Shown: positions 10,285-19,615, counted from the first letter of the stretch. The stretch: DNA of 64,000 nucleotides from Clostridiales bacterium (GCA_015055865.1 SVHK01000003.1:1-64000); one strand, 5' to 3'. Numbers and translations are program-made. Notes: a model not told the origin generated them from the sequence alone.

Positions 10285-12351
10285 ATGAGAATAGAATTTA
10301 AAAGTTTAAGATTTGAGGCAGAACAAAAAAATATATATTTGACGAGCAGACAATCAGCTTTAAGTAAAGGATATCCGTTTGTCGAAGTACAAATTTGCGG
10401 TGAAAATAAGGATACGCACCTGGGCGCAAAAATGGCGTATTCTTCAGAAGGAAAGCGTTTACGCTATGTTTCGCACAAACAAACAGAAAACACGCTCGAA
10501 ATCGTACAAAGCTCTAAGCTGATAGAAGTAAAGACATTTTTTACTGCGTACGGAGATACGAACGCCGTGCGCGTTTACACGGAAGTCAAAAATATCACGG
10601 ACAAGGAAATCGTTTTGGAAGAAGTTTCTGCGTTTGTATTGTCGGGCCTCGGAAAAAAGGGGATAGATAGCGCGAAAGATTTGTATTTTACCCGTTTTAC
10701 ACAAAGCCACCATGGGGAATGTCAACCGCGAAGATTTTCATTTGAGGAATTAGGCTTATTCCGCGCAAACACGGAAAGCCAAAAAAGGATAGCTTGTGCG
10801 AATATTGGCAGTTGGTCTACAAAAGAAGAATTGCCGCAAGGAATTATTGAAGATAAAGAAACGGGCGAATTTATAATGTTTCAAATTGAAAGCAATTCGT
10901 CGTGGTATTATGAAATTGCAGATAATAAGGAACAATATTATTTGTATCTCGGTGGTGCAAATTTACCCTTTGGCGGTTGGAGTAAGCCGTTGCAACCAAA
11001 CGAAACTTACCACACACCGAACGTGGCTTTGGCATTTGGGGATTCGTTGAACGAAGTGGTTGGCAAAATGACGAAATACCGCCGTCACATTGCAGGAAAA
11101 TGTAGAGTAGACGAACATTTACCTACTATATTCAATGAATATATGCACTTATCATGGGATAGTCCAACGGAAGATAATACAAAAAAAATTGCACCCATCG
11201 TAGCGCAAACAGGTGTGGAATATTACGTAATTGATTGTGGTTGGCACAATGAAGAAGACGGAGATAAGGTGTATCCCTATATCGGACAATGGAAAGAAAG
11301 TAAAGCACGATTTCCCCACGGTGTAAGGGCTACGACGGACTATATTCGTTCACTTGGCATGAAAGCAGGACTTTGGATAGAACCTGAAGTAATAGGTATT
11401 CAATGTCAAGAAATGCTTAATTATTACGATGATGATTGTTTTTTGAAAAGGAACGGGAAACGCCTTGCCGTAATGAATAGACATTTCTTGGATTTTCGCG
11501 CGAAAAAGGTTATAGGATATATGACCGAAACAATTCGTCGCATGGTTGAAGATTATGGAGCGGAATATATCAAATTTGATTATAATCAAGATTGTGGCGT
11601 AGGGACGGACTATCTTTCTTTTTGCGCGGGCGAAGGGTTGGAACAATGTGCCAAAGCTTACCTTAAATGGGTGGATGATATACGTGTTAAGTTCCCAAAC
11701 GTATTATTTGAAACGTGTTCGTCTGGCGGTATGAGAATGGATTATCAAACGCTGTCGAATTTTTCGATCGTTTCGACGTCCGATCAAACGGATTATATAA
11801 AATATCCGTATATCGCAGGGAATATATTATCGGGAGTATTGCCCGAACAAGCGGCGGTTTGGAGTTATCCAGTGGGTGTTGGCGAAATTGGTAAACCTTT
11901 ACCGTATGATGCTGCATGGGTAAAAGAAAATATCTCAAACGAGCGGATTGTGATAAATATGATAAACTCATTTTTGGGGCGCATGCATCTTGCCAGCCAT
12001 TTGGAGCTTTTAACAGAGGAACAGTTGGAGTTTGTCAAAGAGGGGGTAGAATATTATAAAACGCTTTCAGTCGAAAAGAAAAAAGCGTTGCCTTATTTCC
12101 CGAACGGTTTCACTCGATTTGGTGACGAGAACGTTGTTGCAGGATTTGAAACGGAACAGATGATTTACTTGGCGGTTTGGGGAATCAAGGAAACGACTGT
12201 AAAAACGGGAGTGCAAGTGAGCGTGGAAAAAGTTAAAATAACGTATCCACTCGCTTCTTCCGTAAAAATATCAGTTGAAAATGGAATGATCGTCGTGAAA
12301 TTTGAAAAAGCTCCCAACGCAGTCTTTTTGGAAATTAAAAAAGATAGATAA
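10285..12351 (+). CDS. Alpha-galactosidase, GH36 family
   Basis: YVIDCGWHNEEDGDK, GLWIEPEVI, YIKFDYNQDCG nucleophile, STSDQTDYIKYPYI acid/base motif. Confidence 0.9.
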   Translation: MRIEFKSLRFEAEQKNIYLTSRQSALSKGYPFVEVQICGENKDTHLGAKMAYSSEGKRLRYVSHKQTENTLEIVQSSKLIEVKTFFTAYGDTNAVRVYTEVKNITDKEIVLEEVSAFVLSGLGKKGIDSAKDLYFTRFTQSHHGECQPRRFSFEELGLFRANTESQKRIACANIGSWSTKEELPQGIIEDKETGEFIMFQIESNSSWYYEIADNKEQYYLYLGGANLPFGGWSKPLQPNETYHTPNVALAFGDSLNEVVGKMTKYRRHIAGKCRVDEHLPTIFNEYMHLSWDSPTEDNTKKIAPIVAQTGVEYYVIDCGWHNEEDGDKVYPYIGQWKESKARFPHGVRATTDYIRSLGMKAGLWIEPEVIGIQCQEMLNYYDDDCFLKRNGKRLAVMNRHFLDFRAKKVIGYMTETIRRMVEDYGAEYIKFDYNQDCGVGTDYLSFCAGEGLEQCAKAYLKWVDDIRVKFPNVLFETCSSGGMRMDYQTLSNFSIVSTSDQTDYIKYPYIAGNILSGVLPEQAAVWSYPVGVGEIGKPLPYDAAWVKENISNERIVINMINSFLGRMHLASHLELLTEEQLEFVKEGVEYYKTLSVEKKKALPYFPNGFTRFGDENVVAGFETEQMIYLAVWGIKETTVKTGVQVSVEKVKITYPLASSVKISVENGMIVVKFEKAPNAVFLEIKKDR

Positions 12352-12363
12352 ACCTATATAAAG

Positions 12364-12603
12364 AATAATAATCTGCTTGGTGTTTTGCATACAACATGGA
12401 ATACAATTGCAAATCTTTATGGATTTTGGCATTTAGCTTATTCTGCGGCTTTATGTTGGGGAGAAACCGTATTTAATCCATTGCACGTTGCTTATCAAGG
12501 CAATGAATTGGTTGCAATTATGAGAAAAATCGACTTCCCTAATGGAAATTATGAAAATAGTGGATTGATTAAAAATCAGATAACAGAGGCACTGCCTACA
12601 TAA
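12364..12603 (+). pseudogene. C-terminal remnant of a glycosidase-like protein (paralogous to remnant at 17.35-17.87 kb)
   Basis: NNNLLGVLHTTWNTIANLYGFWHLAYSAALCWGE...MRKIDFPNGNYENSGLIKNQITEALPT* with no credible N-terminus; aligns with HTTWQSVGTGFNHLATSAVSAWEKD...MRKIYFSNGDYANSGWTKKQIDEWVY. Confidence 0.6.
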
Positions 12604-12633
12604 AAATTATTTAAGCATAAATTAAGGAATATT

Positions 12634-14619
12634 ATGAAAAAGAATCAAAAATTAACAATCAAGGAAAAATTGAAACTATTAGTATTGAACGGACAATTTA
12701 CTACGTACGATTTAGATGGGAAGATATCGCCTATTGAATTAAGTGACGGACCTAACGGGATTAGAAAAGGATTAGTGGAAGAAAGTGAACAAGTAAATAT
12801 TCACTGTTATCCTGCATTATCCGTCTTGGGAAATAGTTGGGATAGAGAAGTTATCTATAATGTTGGTGAGGCAATTGCATCGGATTGTATTGATAATAAT
12901 ATTGATATTATATTAGGTCCTGGTATAAACATTAAACGTACGCCAGTTTGTGGTAGAAACTTCGAATATTTTTCCGAAGATGCGTATTTGGCGGGCGAAC
13001 TTGCAAGTGAATACGTGAGCGGTTGTCAAAATCGTGGGATTGGAACTTGTTTGAAACATTTTGCTGCAAATAATAGGGAATATGATAGACTATTTCGAAC
13101 AAGTGAAGTTGATTTAAGAACGTTCCGGGAAATATATACGAAAGCTTTTGAAATGGTCATTCAAAAAGCCGATCCTTATTCGATAATGTGTTCTTATAAT
13201 CCAGTTAACGGAATAAATGCTTCGGAAAACGAATGGTTGCTACGGGGTATTTTGCGACGTGAACTACAGTATGAAGGGGTTGTATTTTCAGATTGGGGTG
13301 CTGTACATAACCATGCGCTTGCTGTAAAAGCGAGTTTGGATATTCGGTGTCCATATTCAACAAATTCAGAACTTGAATTAAAAGACGGAATAAAAAAAGG
13401 GATTATTAACGAAGTTTATATTGATGAAAGCGTTAATAGAATTTTAGAATTGTCCGATAAAGTAGAAAAAGCAAGAAAAAAAAGAAGCCCATTGGATGAT
13501 ACGGATAGATATAACATTGCATTGCGAGCAGCGGAGTCGGGTTGTGTTTTATTAAAAAACGAAAATGGCTTGTTGCCGATTAAGGCAAAGAAAATTACAG
13601 TTTTAGGTGAATTGTCGGAGAGCCCTTCTTATGCGGGGGGTGGTTCGGCGGAAGTTGTGATTGAAAAGAAAAGAATAAAAAGTTTAGTGCAATGTATTCA
13701 AGAAATTAATCCTGAAACTGAAATTTATTATGAAAAACTGTATTCTCGTGAGAACTGTACGCATAGAACGGCGGGGGTAAGGGTATTCAATGAACCCAAA
13801 GGATTATCGTTGGCATACGATAGCGAACTTACGATATTGATTGTTGGAGATACTTTTAGTGAAGAAACCGAAAGTATGGATAGAACTTCAATAAAATTGA
13901 ATGCCCATCTAGAAAAATTGATTTGCAACGTGGCGCAAAAAACAAAAAAACTTGTCGTTGTTGTTGAGGCTGGTAGTGCAATTGATATGACTGCCTGGAT
14001 TGATAAAGTACAAGCTGTTGTCTATACAGGTTTTGCGGGAGAGGCTATCAATGAGGCACTTGCGAATATTTTAACAGGGAAAACGAATCCGTCTGGAAGA
14101 CTGTCTGAAACATTTCCGAGATGTCTTGAGGATACGCCTATTGGGGGAAAACTCGAGAATCCTTATGCGGATAGATATAAAGAAGGAGTTTTTGTTGGAT
14201 ATAGGCATTATGTAACGAACAATGTTCCCGTATTATTTCCTTTTGGTTATGGTTTGTCTTATTCTACGTTCAAATACAGTAATTTTAATGTAAAGGAAAT
14301 AAAAAAGCAGGAATACTGTGTTTCGTTTGATGTGGAAAATATATCCAATATTGATGGGGCAGAAGTTTGTCAGCTTTACGTTGATAATATTGATATGAAG
14401 GTGGAAAGACCAAGACGTGAGTTGCGAAGATTTGACAAAATTTATTTAAAATCGGGTGAAAAAAAGAAAGTTTCTTTTCATTTAGATAAGGATTGTTTTG
14501 CTTATTTCAATATTTGCTATAACACTTGGCACGTTGATGAAGGTCGATATGAAATAATTGTTGCAAAAAATGTCAATACAGATATTTTTATGAAAAAGAT
14601 ATACGTTAAACAATTTTAA
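12634..14619 (+). CDS. Beta-glucosidase-related GH3 family glycosidase
   Basis: ELSDGPNGIRKG, KHFAANNREYDR, VVFSDWGAVHNHALAVKASLDI nucleophile region, VPVLFPFGYGLSYSTF, fibronectin-III-like C-terminus. Confidence 0.92.
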   Translation: MKKNQKLTIKEKLKLLVLNGQFTTYDLDGKISPIELSDGPNGIRKGLVEESEQVNIHCYPALSVLGNSWDREVIYNVGEAIASDCIDNNIDIILGPGINIKRTPVCGRNFEYFSEDAYLAGELASEYVSGCQNRGIGTCLKHFAANNREYDRLFRTSEVDLRTFREIYTKAFEMVIQKADPYSIMCSYNPVNGINASENEWLLRGILRRELQYEGVVFSDWGAVHNHALAVKASLDIRCPYSTNSELELKDGIKKGIINEVYIDESVNRILELSDKVEKARKKRSPLDDTDRYNIALRAAESGCVLLKNENGLLPIKAKKITVLGELSESPSYAGGGSAEVVIEKKRIKSLVQCIQEINPETEIYYEKLYSRENCTHRTAGVRVFNEPKGLSLAYDSELTILIVGDTFSEETESMDRTSIKLNAHLEKLICNVAQKTKKLVVVVEAGSAIDMTAWIDKVQAVVYTGFAGEAINEALANILTGKTNPSGRLSETFPRCLEDTPIGGKLENPYADRYKEGVFVGYRHYVTNNVPVLFPFGYGLSYSTFKYSNFNVKEIKKQEYCVSFDVENISNIDGAEVCQLYVDNIDMKVERPRRELRRFDKIYLKSGEKKKVSFHLDKDCFAYFNICYNTWHVDEGRYEIIVAKNVNTDIFMKKIYVKQF

Positions 14620-14638
14620 TTATCGTAATACCACACAC

Positions 14639-15163
14639 GTGGTTGATAGAAATGGGAATGAGGTTGGACGGTATTATAAAGAGCATCCAGCACCTTCGGA
14701 AATTAGAAATAACGGGATCGATACTGAGTATGCAAATGAGAATCAAGACGTTTATGTTGTCGAATTAGAAGGTTTGCGCTTTGGCTTTAGAACATGTTAT
14801 GATTTTTATTTTTATGAAGATATCATAAAAATGGCAAGAGAAAAATTAGACGTAATTATTGGGTGTTCTTACCAGAGAACCGATACTCATCAAGCACTAG
14901 AGATTATGAATCGATTTTTAGCGTATAACACAAATGCGTGGTTGTTACGCTCTTCTATCTCTTTGGGGAAGGATAGCTTGGTTTGTGGATGCAGTATGGT
15001 GGTTTCGCCGAATGGTACTATAGTTGCGAACATGAAAAACGAAGTGGGGATAAAAGTTGTAGAGTTTAATCCAAAAGAAAAATACTACAAATCTTCTGGC
15101 TTTAACGGTGGATTAAAATCGCATTATGAGTATGTGGATGAAGGACGCGACTATAAGTCTTAG
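14639..15163 (+). pseudogene. Carbon-nitrogen hydrolase (nitrilase superfamily), apparently 5'-truncated
   Basis: GLRFGFRTCYDFYF (catalytic Cys region), NAWLLRSSISLGKDSLVCGCSMVVSPNGTIVA; homology-like sequence NYRNTTHVVDRNGNEVGRYYK continues upstream of the GTG into the GH3 3' end. Confidence 0.6.
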
Positions 15164-15175
15164 TGTCAATAGATT

Positions 15176-15283
15176 ACACTTGCTCAAAACGAAAAACTTG
15201 CAGGGTGTAAGCTTACGTTTGAATGTGCAGAAAGCAATCATTCTCATTCGTTTGGTAACATTTTGGTTGAAGTAATTTAATTG
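15176..15283 (+). pseudogene. Short C-terminal gene remnant, family unknown
   Basis: Open stretch after TAG: ITLAQNEKLAGCKLTFECAESNHSHSFGNILVEVI*; no start codon/RBS. Confidence 0.3.
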
Positions 15284-15582
15284 TTAAAAGAAATAAAATA
15301 TTTAATATTTCGAAACATTTTTCCGTGAAAATTGTTGAAAATTAATTACTGTTATCCGTAACCGTTGGTGAGTGTTAGGGATAACAGTAAACGTTTCCTT
15401 GAAAAAATTTAAACCGCTTCAAGTTTCACAAGGAGATTAAGATTGCCATAAGTTTCAAAAATTGTATGCTTTTCAAAATAATATTAGATACAGTTGAGAA
15501 TTTCTTTAAAAAACCATCTTGTAAAGCTTGGTTAGTGGTTGAAATTGATAAAAAATATAGGAAATAGCCACATAGGTAAAAA

Positions 15583-16554
15583 ATGGAAAAATCAAAGAAG
15601 AAAGCAAGAACTATGTTTTATTTAGGAGTAGATATAGGCGGAACGAAATGTGCGGTAAGCGTGGGAAAAGTTTTGGACGCTGATATAAAAATTTTATCTC
15701 GTTATGAAGTACCTACAACCCAAAATCCTTACGAAACCCTTGGTTTATTGTCTGAAAAGGTTCGTGAATATCTGAATAGTTATCTAATAAAAAGGGCAGG
15801 AATTAGTTGTGGCGGACCATTAGATAGCAGGCAAGGAATAATTCTTTGTCCGCCGAATCTACGTGGCTGGGAAAACTTTCCTATTGTCGAATATATTGAA
15901 AAAGAATATGGATTAAAAGCAAAACTTGAAAACGATGCCAATGCTTGTGCTTTAGCTGAGTGGAGATTTGGTGCTGGTATTGGTACGAAAAACATGGTGT
16001 TTTTAACCTTTGGTACGGGACTCGGGGCAGGATTAATTTTAGATGGCCGATTGTACGCAGGGACGAACGGTAATGCAGGCGAGCTTGGACATATTCATTT
16101 AGCGAGAAATGGTCCAATTGGGTTTGGAAAAGCGGGATCGTTCGAAGGTTTTTGTAGCGGTGGTGGTATCACGAGACTAGCGGTCCAGATGGCGAAACGT
16201 TGTAAAAAGACGCCGAAATGTATCCTGGAAATGGGTGGATGCGACTCAGTTACGACGAAAAAGTTGAGTCAATACGCATTCGCAGGCGATCGATTCGCCA
16301 AAAGAGTCTTTGAAAAGAGCGGAAGAATGTTGGGCAAGGGATTAAGTATCGTGATTGATCTTTTGAACCCCGAAAAAATTGTGTTAGGTGGCGTATTTAT
16401 GCGATCGGGCGAATTGCTTATTCCATCTATGAGAAAAGAAATTGCAAGAGAAAGTTTATGGTGTAATCGGGAAGTTTGCGAGATTGTTCCTGCGCAGTTA
16501 AATGAAAATATAGGCGATATCGCAGCAGTAGCGGTTGCTCTTTTAGAGGATTAA
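15583..16554 (+). CDS. ROK family sugar kinase
   Basis: YLGVDIGGTKCAVSVGK, FLTFGTGLGAGLILDGRLYAGTNGNAGELGHI, NPEKIVLGGVF. Confidence 0.88.
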   Translation: MEKSKKKARTMFYLGVDIGGTKCAVSVGKVLDADIKILSRYEVPTTQNPYETLGLLSEKVREYLNSYLIKRAGISCGGPLDSRQGIILCPPNLRGWENFPIVEYIEKEYGLKAKLENDANACALAEWRFGAGIGTKNMVFLTFGTGLGAGLILDGRLYAGTNGNAGELGHIHLARNGPIGFGKAGSFEGFCSGGGITRLAVQMAKRCKKTPKCILEMGGCDSVTTKKLSQYAFAGDRFAKRVFEKSGRMLGKGLSIVIDLLNPEKIVLGGVFMRSGELLIPSMRKEIARESLWCNREVCEIVPAQLNENIGDIAAVAVALLED

Positions 16555-16555
16555 A

Positions 16556-17200
16556 ATGAAAAGAAACACGCAAAAAATTTTAGCGGAATTAATGGAAAAA
16601 TATCCGCAACTAAAAGGTTGTTTTTCGGATATTGAAAAAGCTTTTGTAATGCTAAAAAATTGTTATGAAAACTGTGGGAGTGTATTTGTGTGCGGAAACG
16701 GAGGCAGCGCATCCGATAGTGAGCATATCGTAGGCGAGCTTTTGAAAAATTTTAAAAAACATCGTCCAATACAAAGAGTTGTTTACGAAAAGTTACAAGA
16801 TTTTGGAGAAGACGGTGCATATCTTTGTGAAAAATTAGAGGGTGCGTTGCCTGCTTATTCCCTAAACTCGCAAACGGGGATAATGACGGCCTTTGCAAAT
16901 GATAAATCGTGGGATGCGGTTTTTGCTCAACAGTTATACGGTTTAGGTAGGGAAGGAGATTGCTTAATTTCATTATCGACTTCGGGAAACTCAAAAAATT
17001 GTATTTACGCAACAATGGTGGCGAAAGCGAAACACCTTGTAACTATTTCCTTAACCGGCGAAGGCGGTGGGGAATTAAAAAAATATTGTGATTGTATAAT
17101 CGCTGTGCCTGAAATGGAGACATACAAGGTTCAAGAATTGCATTTACCCGTATATCATTGCCTTTGTGCAATGTTGGAAGTAGAACTTTTTGAAGTATAA
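16556..17200 (+). CDS. SIS domain protein, GmhA-like phosphosugar isomerase
   Basis: VFVCGNGGSASDSEHIVGELLKNF, LISLSTSGNSKNC, VQELHLPVYHCLCAMLE. Confidence 0.85.
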   Translation: MKRNTQKILAELMEKYPQLKGCFSDIEKAFVMLKNCYENCGSVFVCGNGGSASDSEHIVGELLKNFKKHRPIQRVVYEKLQDFGEDGAYLCEKLEGALPAYSLNSQTGIMTAFANDKSWDAVFAQQLYGLGREGDCLISLSTSGNSKNCIYATMVAKAKHLVTISLTGEGGGELKKYCDCIIAVPEMETYKVQELHLPVYHCLCAMLEVELFEV

Positions 17201-17252
17201 CGAAGCCGTGCGTTTTGATAGAAAATGTCTTTAAAGAAAAGGGGATTTTAAT

Positions 17253-17868
17253 ATGAAAAGAATTGTGTGGTTGTGTACCATAGTTTTATTATTCGCATGT
17301 ATGACTGCTTGTAGTGATAGCTCATTAAAAGATTCACCTGTTTCTCCTAGAAATGGCATTAACAGCGATTATGTGGGGGGATATGCTCTTGCATAAAGAA
17401 ACATTGAAACCGCAAACGGATAATCCTTATTATTGTTTTTGTCCGAGCGTGGAATTGCAAAAAATCTTGTTGGATAAATTGTCGCGTTCGGTAATCATTG
17501 CGGATTGGGAATATGATGCACTTAAATACCCGATAGAAACCGCCGTATTCTTTAAAGAAAATGGTTTTGAGGTATTGGGTTGTCCTTGGGATAGGGCTTT
17601 TCGTAATAACGATTCTTGGTTACAAACAATCAAAGAACACCATTTAAAAGGGGGGGCATACGACATGGCAAAGCGTAGGTACGGGGTTCAATCATTTGGC
17701 AACGAGTGCTGTTTCTGCATGGGAAAAAGATTTTGTTTTTAGCAACTTTACTATCTCATATAGACGGGTAGATTGGCTAACGTTATGAGGAAAATATATT
17801 TTTCGAACGGTGATTATGCAAACAGTGGTTGGACGAAAAAACAAATAGACGAATGGGTTTATTGATTG
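17253..17868 (+). pseudogene. Chimeric pseudogene: lipoprotein signal peptide fused out of frame to a glycosidase-like fragment with internal frameshifts
   Basis: MKRIVWLCTIVLLFACMTACSDSS... in one frame; MWGDMLLHKE...IADWEYDALKYPIE...SWLQTIKEHHLKG in another; frame lost at a G7 run (17650-17656), HTTWQSVGTGFNHLATSAVSAWEKD in a third segment, then another shift before MRKIYFSNGDYANSGWTKKQIDEWVY*. Confidence 0.65.
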
Positions 17869-17962
17869 ACGAGTTCGTGGAAAATATTAAAATTATGCTC
17901 ATGCCGAAAATCAATATTGGTTGGCATAAGAATACTATAAAGAAGATGCGCATAAAACAATT

Positions 17963-18286
17963 TTGTTAGTGTGTCGAAACTATCCTGTGTGTGACGCATA
18001 CGTTCGCGTTCTTCCGGGAACGAATAAACCGGTGGGTACGATGGCGAACGGTAAGCTAAGAGCGATGCGAAATACCGCTCATCGTTATTTCGATATGATC
18101 CATAAATCAGGGCTGATGACGAAGAACGAAGCGTATCAATGGCTTGCTTATAAGGTATGTGCACCGTTATCCCAAGCGCATATCGGGCTTATGGGCGAAT
18201 ATTACTGCCAACAAGTCATTGACGAAAGTAAGAAACTCTTGATTAGTCGCGGAAAGTTGCGCGAGGAGAAAAGGGAAGCAGGTTGA
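17963..18286 (+). CDS. DUF3268-like zinc-finger-containing mobile-element protein, N-terminally truncated
   Basis: VCRNYPVCDAYVRVLPGTNKPVGTMANGKLRAMRNTAHRYFDMIHKSGLMTKNEAYQWLAYK; expected upstream CxxC finger not found in frame. Confidence 0.6.
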   Translation: MLVCRNYPVCDAYVRVLPGTNKPVGTMANGKLRAMRNTAHRYFDMIHKSGLMTKNEAYQWLAYKVCAPLSQAHIGLMGEYYCQQVIDESKKLLISRGKLREEKREAG

Positions 18287-18660
18287 AAAAATATAAATGG
18301 TTAATAATTCCCGTTTTCATCGCAACGATGGTGCTCGTGTTGATGAAGACGGTGTTTTTTATTGGATATGTACCAACAGCTTCAATGGAACCGACGTTAA
18401 AGAAGGGTAGTTTGATTTTTGGAACGAGAATCTTTGACGATTTGGAAACGGGCGACGTTATTGTATTTACGAAAGACGGAACGGTGATGGTTAAACGCAT
18501 TGCTGCAACAGCAGGCGAAACCATTACGGTTGATGGGATTAGCTATACTGTACCAGAGGACAGTTATTTTGTGTTAGGAGATAATAGAGAAGAATCAAAT
18601 GATTCAAGGCATTGGCAAGATGTATTTGTAAACAATGACTGTATTGTTGCAAAATTATAG
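18283..18660 (+). CDS. lepB: Signal peptidase I
   Basis: PTASMEPTLKKG (catalytic Ser), GTVMVKRIAATAGE (Lys), LGDNREESNDSRHW; TTGA overlap with preceding ORF. Confidence 0.88.
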   Translation: MKKYKWLIIPVFIATMVLVLMKTVFFIGYVPTASMEPTLKKGSLIFGTRIFDDLETGDVIVFTKDGTVMVKRIAATAGETITVDGISYTVPEDSYFVLGDNREESNDSRHWQDVFVNNDCIVAKL

Positions 18661-18672
18661 GAGGTACATAAA

Positions 18673-18816
18673 ATAAGTAAGATTTTAGAATATGATGTCC
18701 TAACTATTTCGGAATTGGCTGAAGAGTTAGATATTTCAAAAAAATACGCCTATCAATTCTTAAGAGAAAATAATTTGAAGTATGTAAGAATTGGAAAAAA
18801 GTTATACATATTATAA
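18673..18816 (+). CDS. Excisionase-type helix-turn-helix protein fragment
   Basis: ISKILEYDVLTISELAEELDISKKYAYQFLRENNLKYVRIGKKLYIL*; AGGAGG upstream; start position is ATA; 3' end runs into the integrase frame. Confidence 0.55.
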   Translation: MSKILEYDVLTISELAEELDISKKYAYQFLRENNLKYVRIGKKLYIL

Positions 18817-19615
18817 TCATGAAATTTCAAAAGGATTATCTCCAAATACTGTTATTCATTTTCATGCTAATTTAAGAAAAGCATTAGATGAGGCTTTTAG
18901 AGAAAATTTAATTCCATATAATTTTGCTGATAAGGCTCATCGTCCAAAAGCTAACGATTATGTTGCCGAGTATTATAATCAGTATGAATTATTAAAACTA
19001 TTTGAAACCGTTAAAAACAAAAAGATTGAATTTGCTGTGCTTATGGCGAGTTACTATGGATTAAGACGTTCTGAAATCATGGGCTTGAAATGGTCGTGTT
19101 TCGATTTTAAAGAAAAAATGTTCATAATAAAACATACGATAACTGAATGCGCATTAGATGGGAAAGTAGTTCGAGTTGCTAAAGATCGTGCAAAAACGAA
19201 AAAAAGTGTTCGTTCATTGCCTCTTGTGCCACAAGTTGAAAAAATGCTTTTATCAATGAAAGAAAAAGAGGAATACAATAAGAAGTTTTTTGGCAATTGT
19301 TATAATCACAAAAATGATGAATATATTTATAAAGATCCAAACGGCAACCTTGTTAAACCAGGGTATGTTACGCAACATTTCAAAAAATGGGTTATTGAAA
19401 AAAATCCATATCTTAAAACTATTAGGTTTCATGATTTAAGACATAGTTGCGCAACCCTTTTAAGAAGCGAGGGGGTTCCTCTTGAAGATATACAAAAATG
19501 GTTAGGACACAGTCAAATTACTACCACAGAGAAATTATATGCACATTTTGAATATAAAACACATTTAAAATCAGCGGAAAAAATAAGTAATGCATTTCAT
19601 ATTGAAGAAAAATAA
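18791..19615 (+). pseudogene. Tyrosine recombinase/phage integrase, 5'-truncated
   Basis: Catalytic GLRRSE, FHDLRHS, WLGHSQ, TEKLYAHF present; N-terminal DNA-binding domain missing (starts near the usual KGLSPNTVIHFHANLRKAL segment). Confidence 0.75.
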
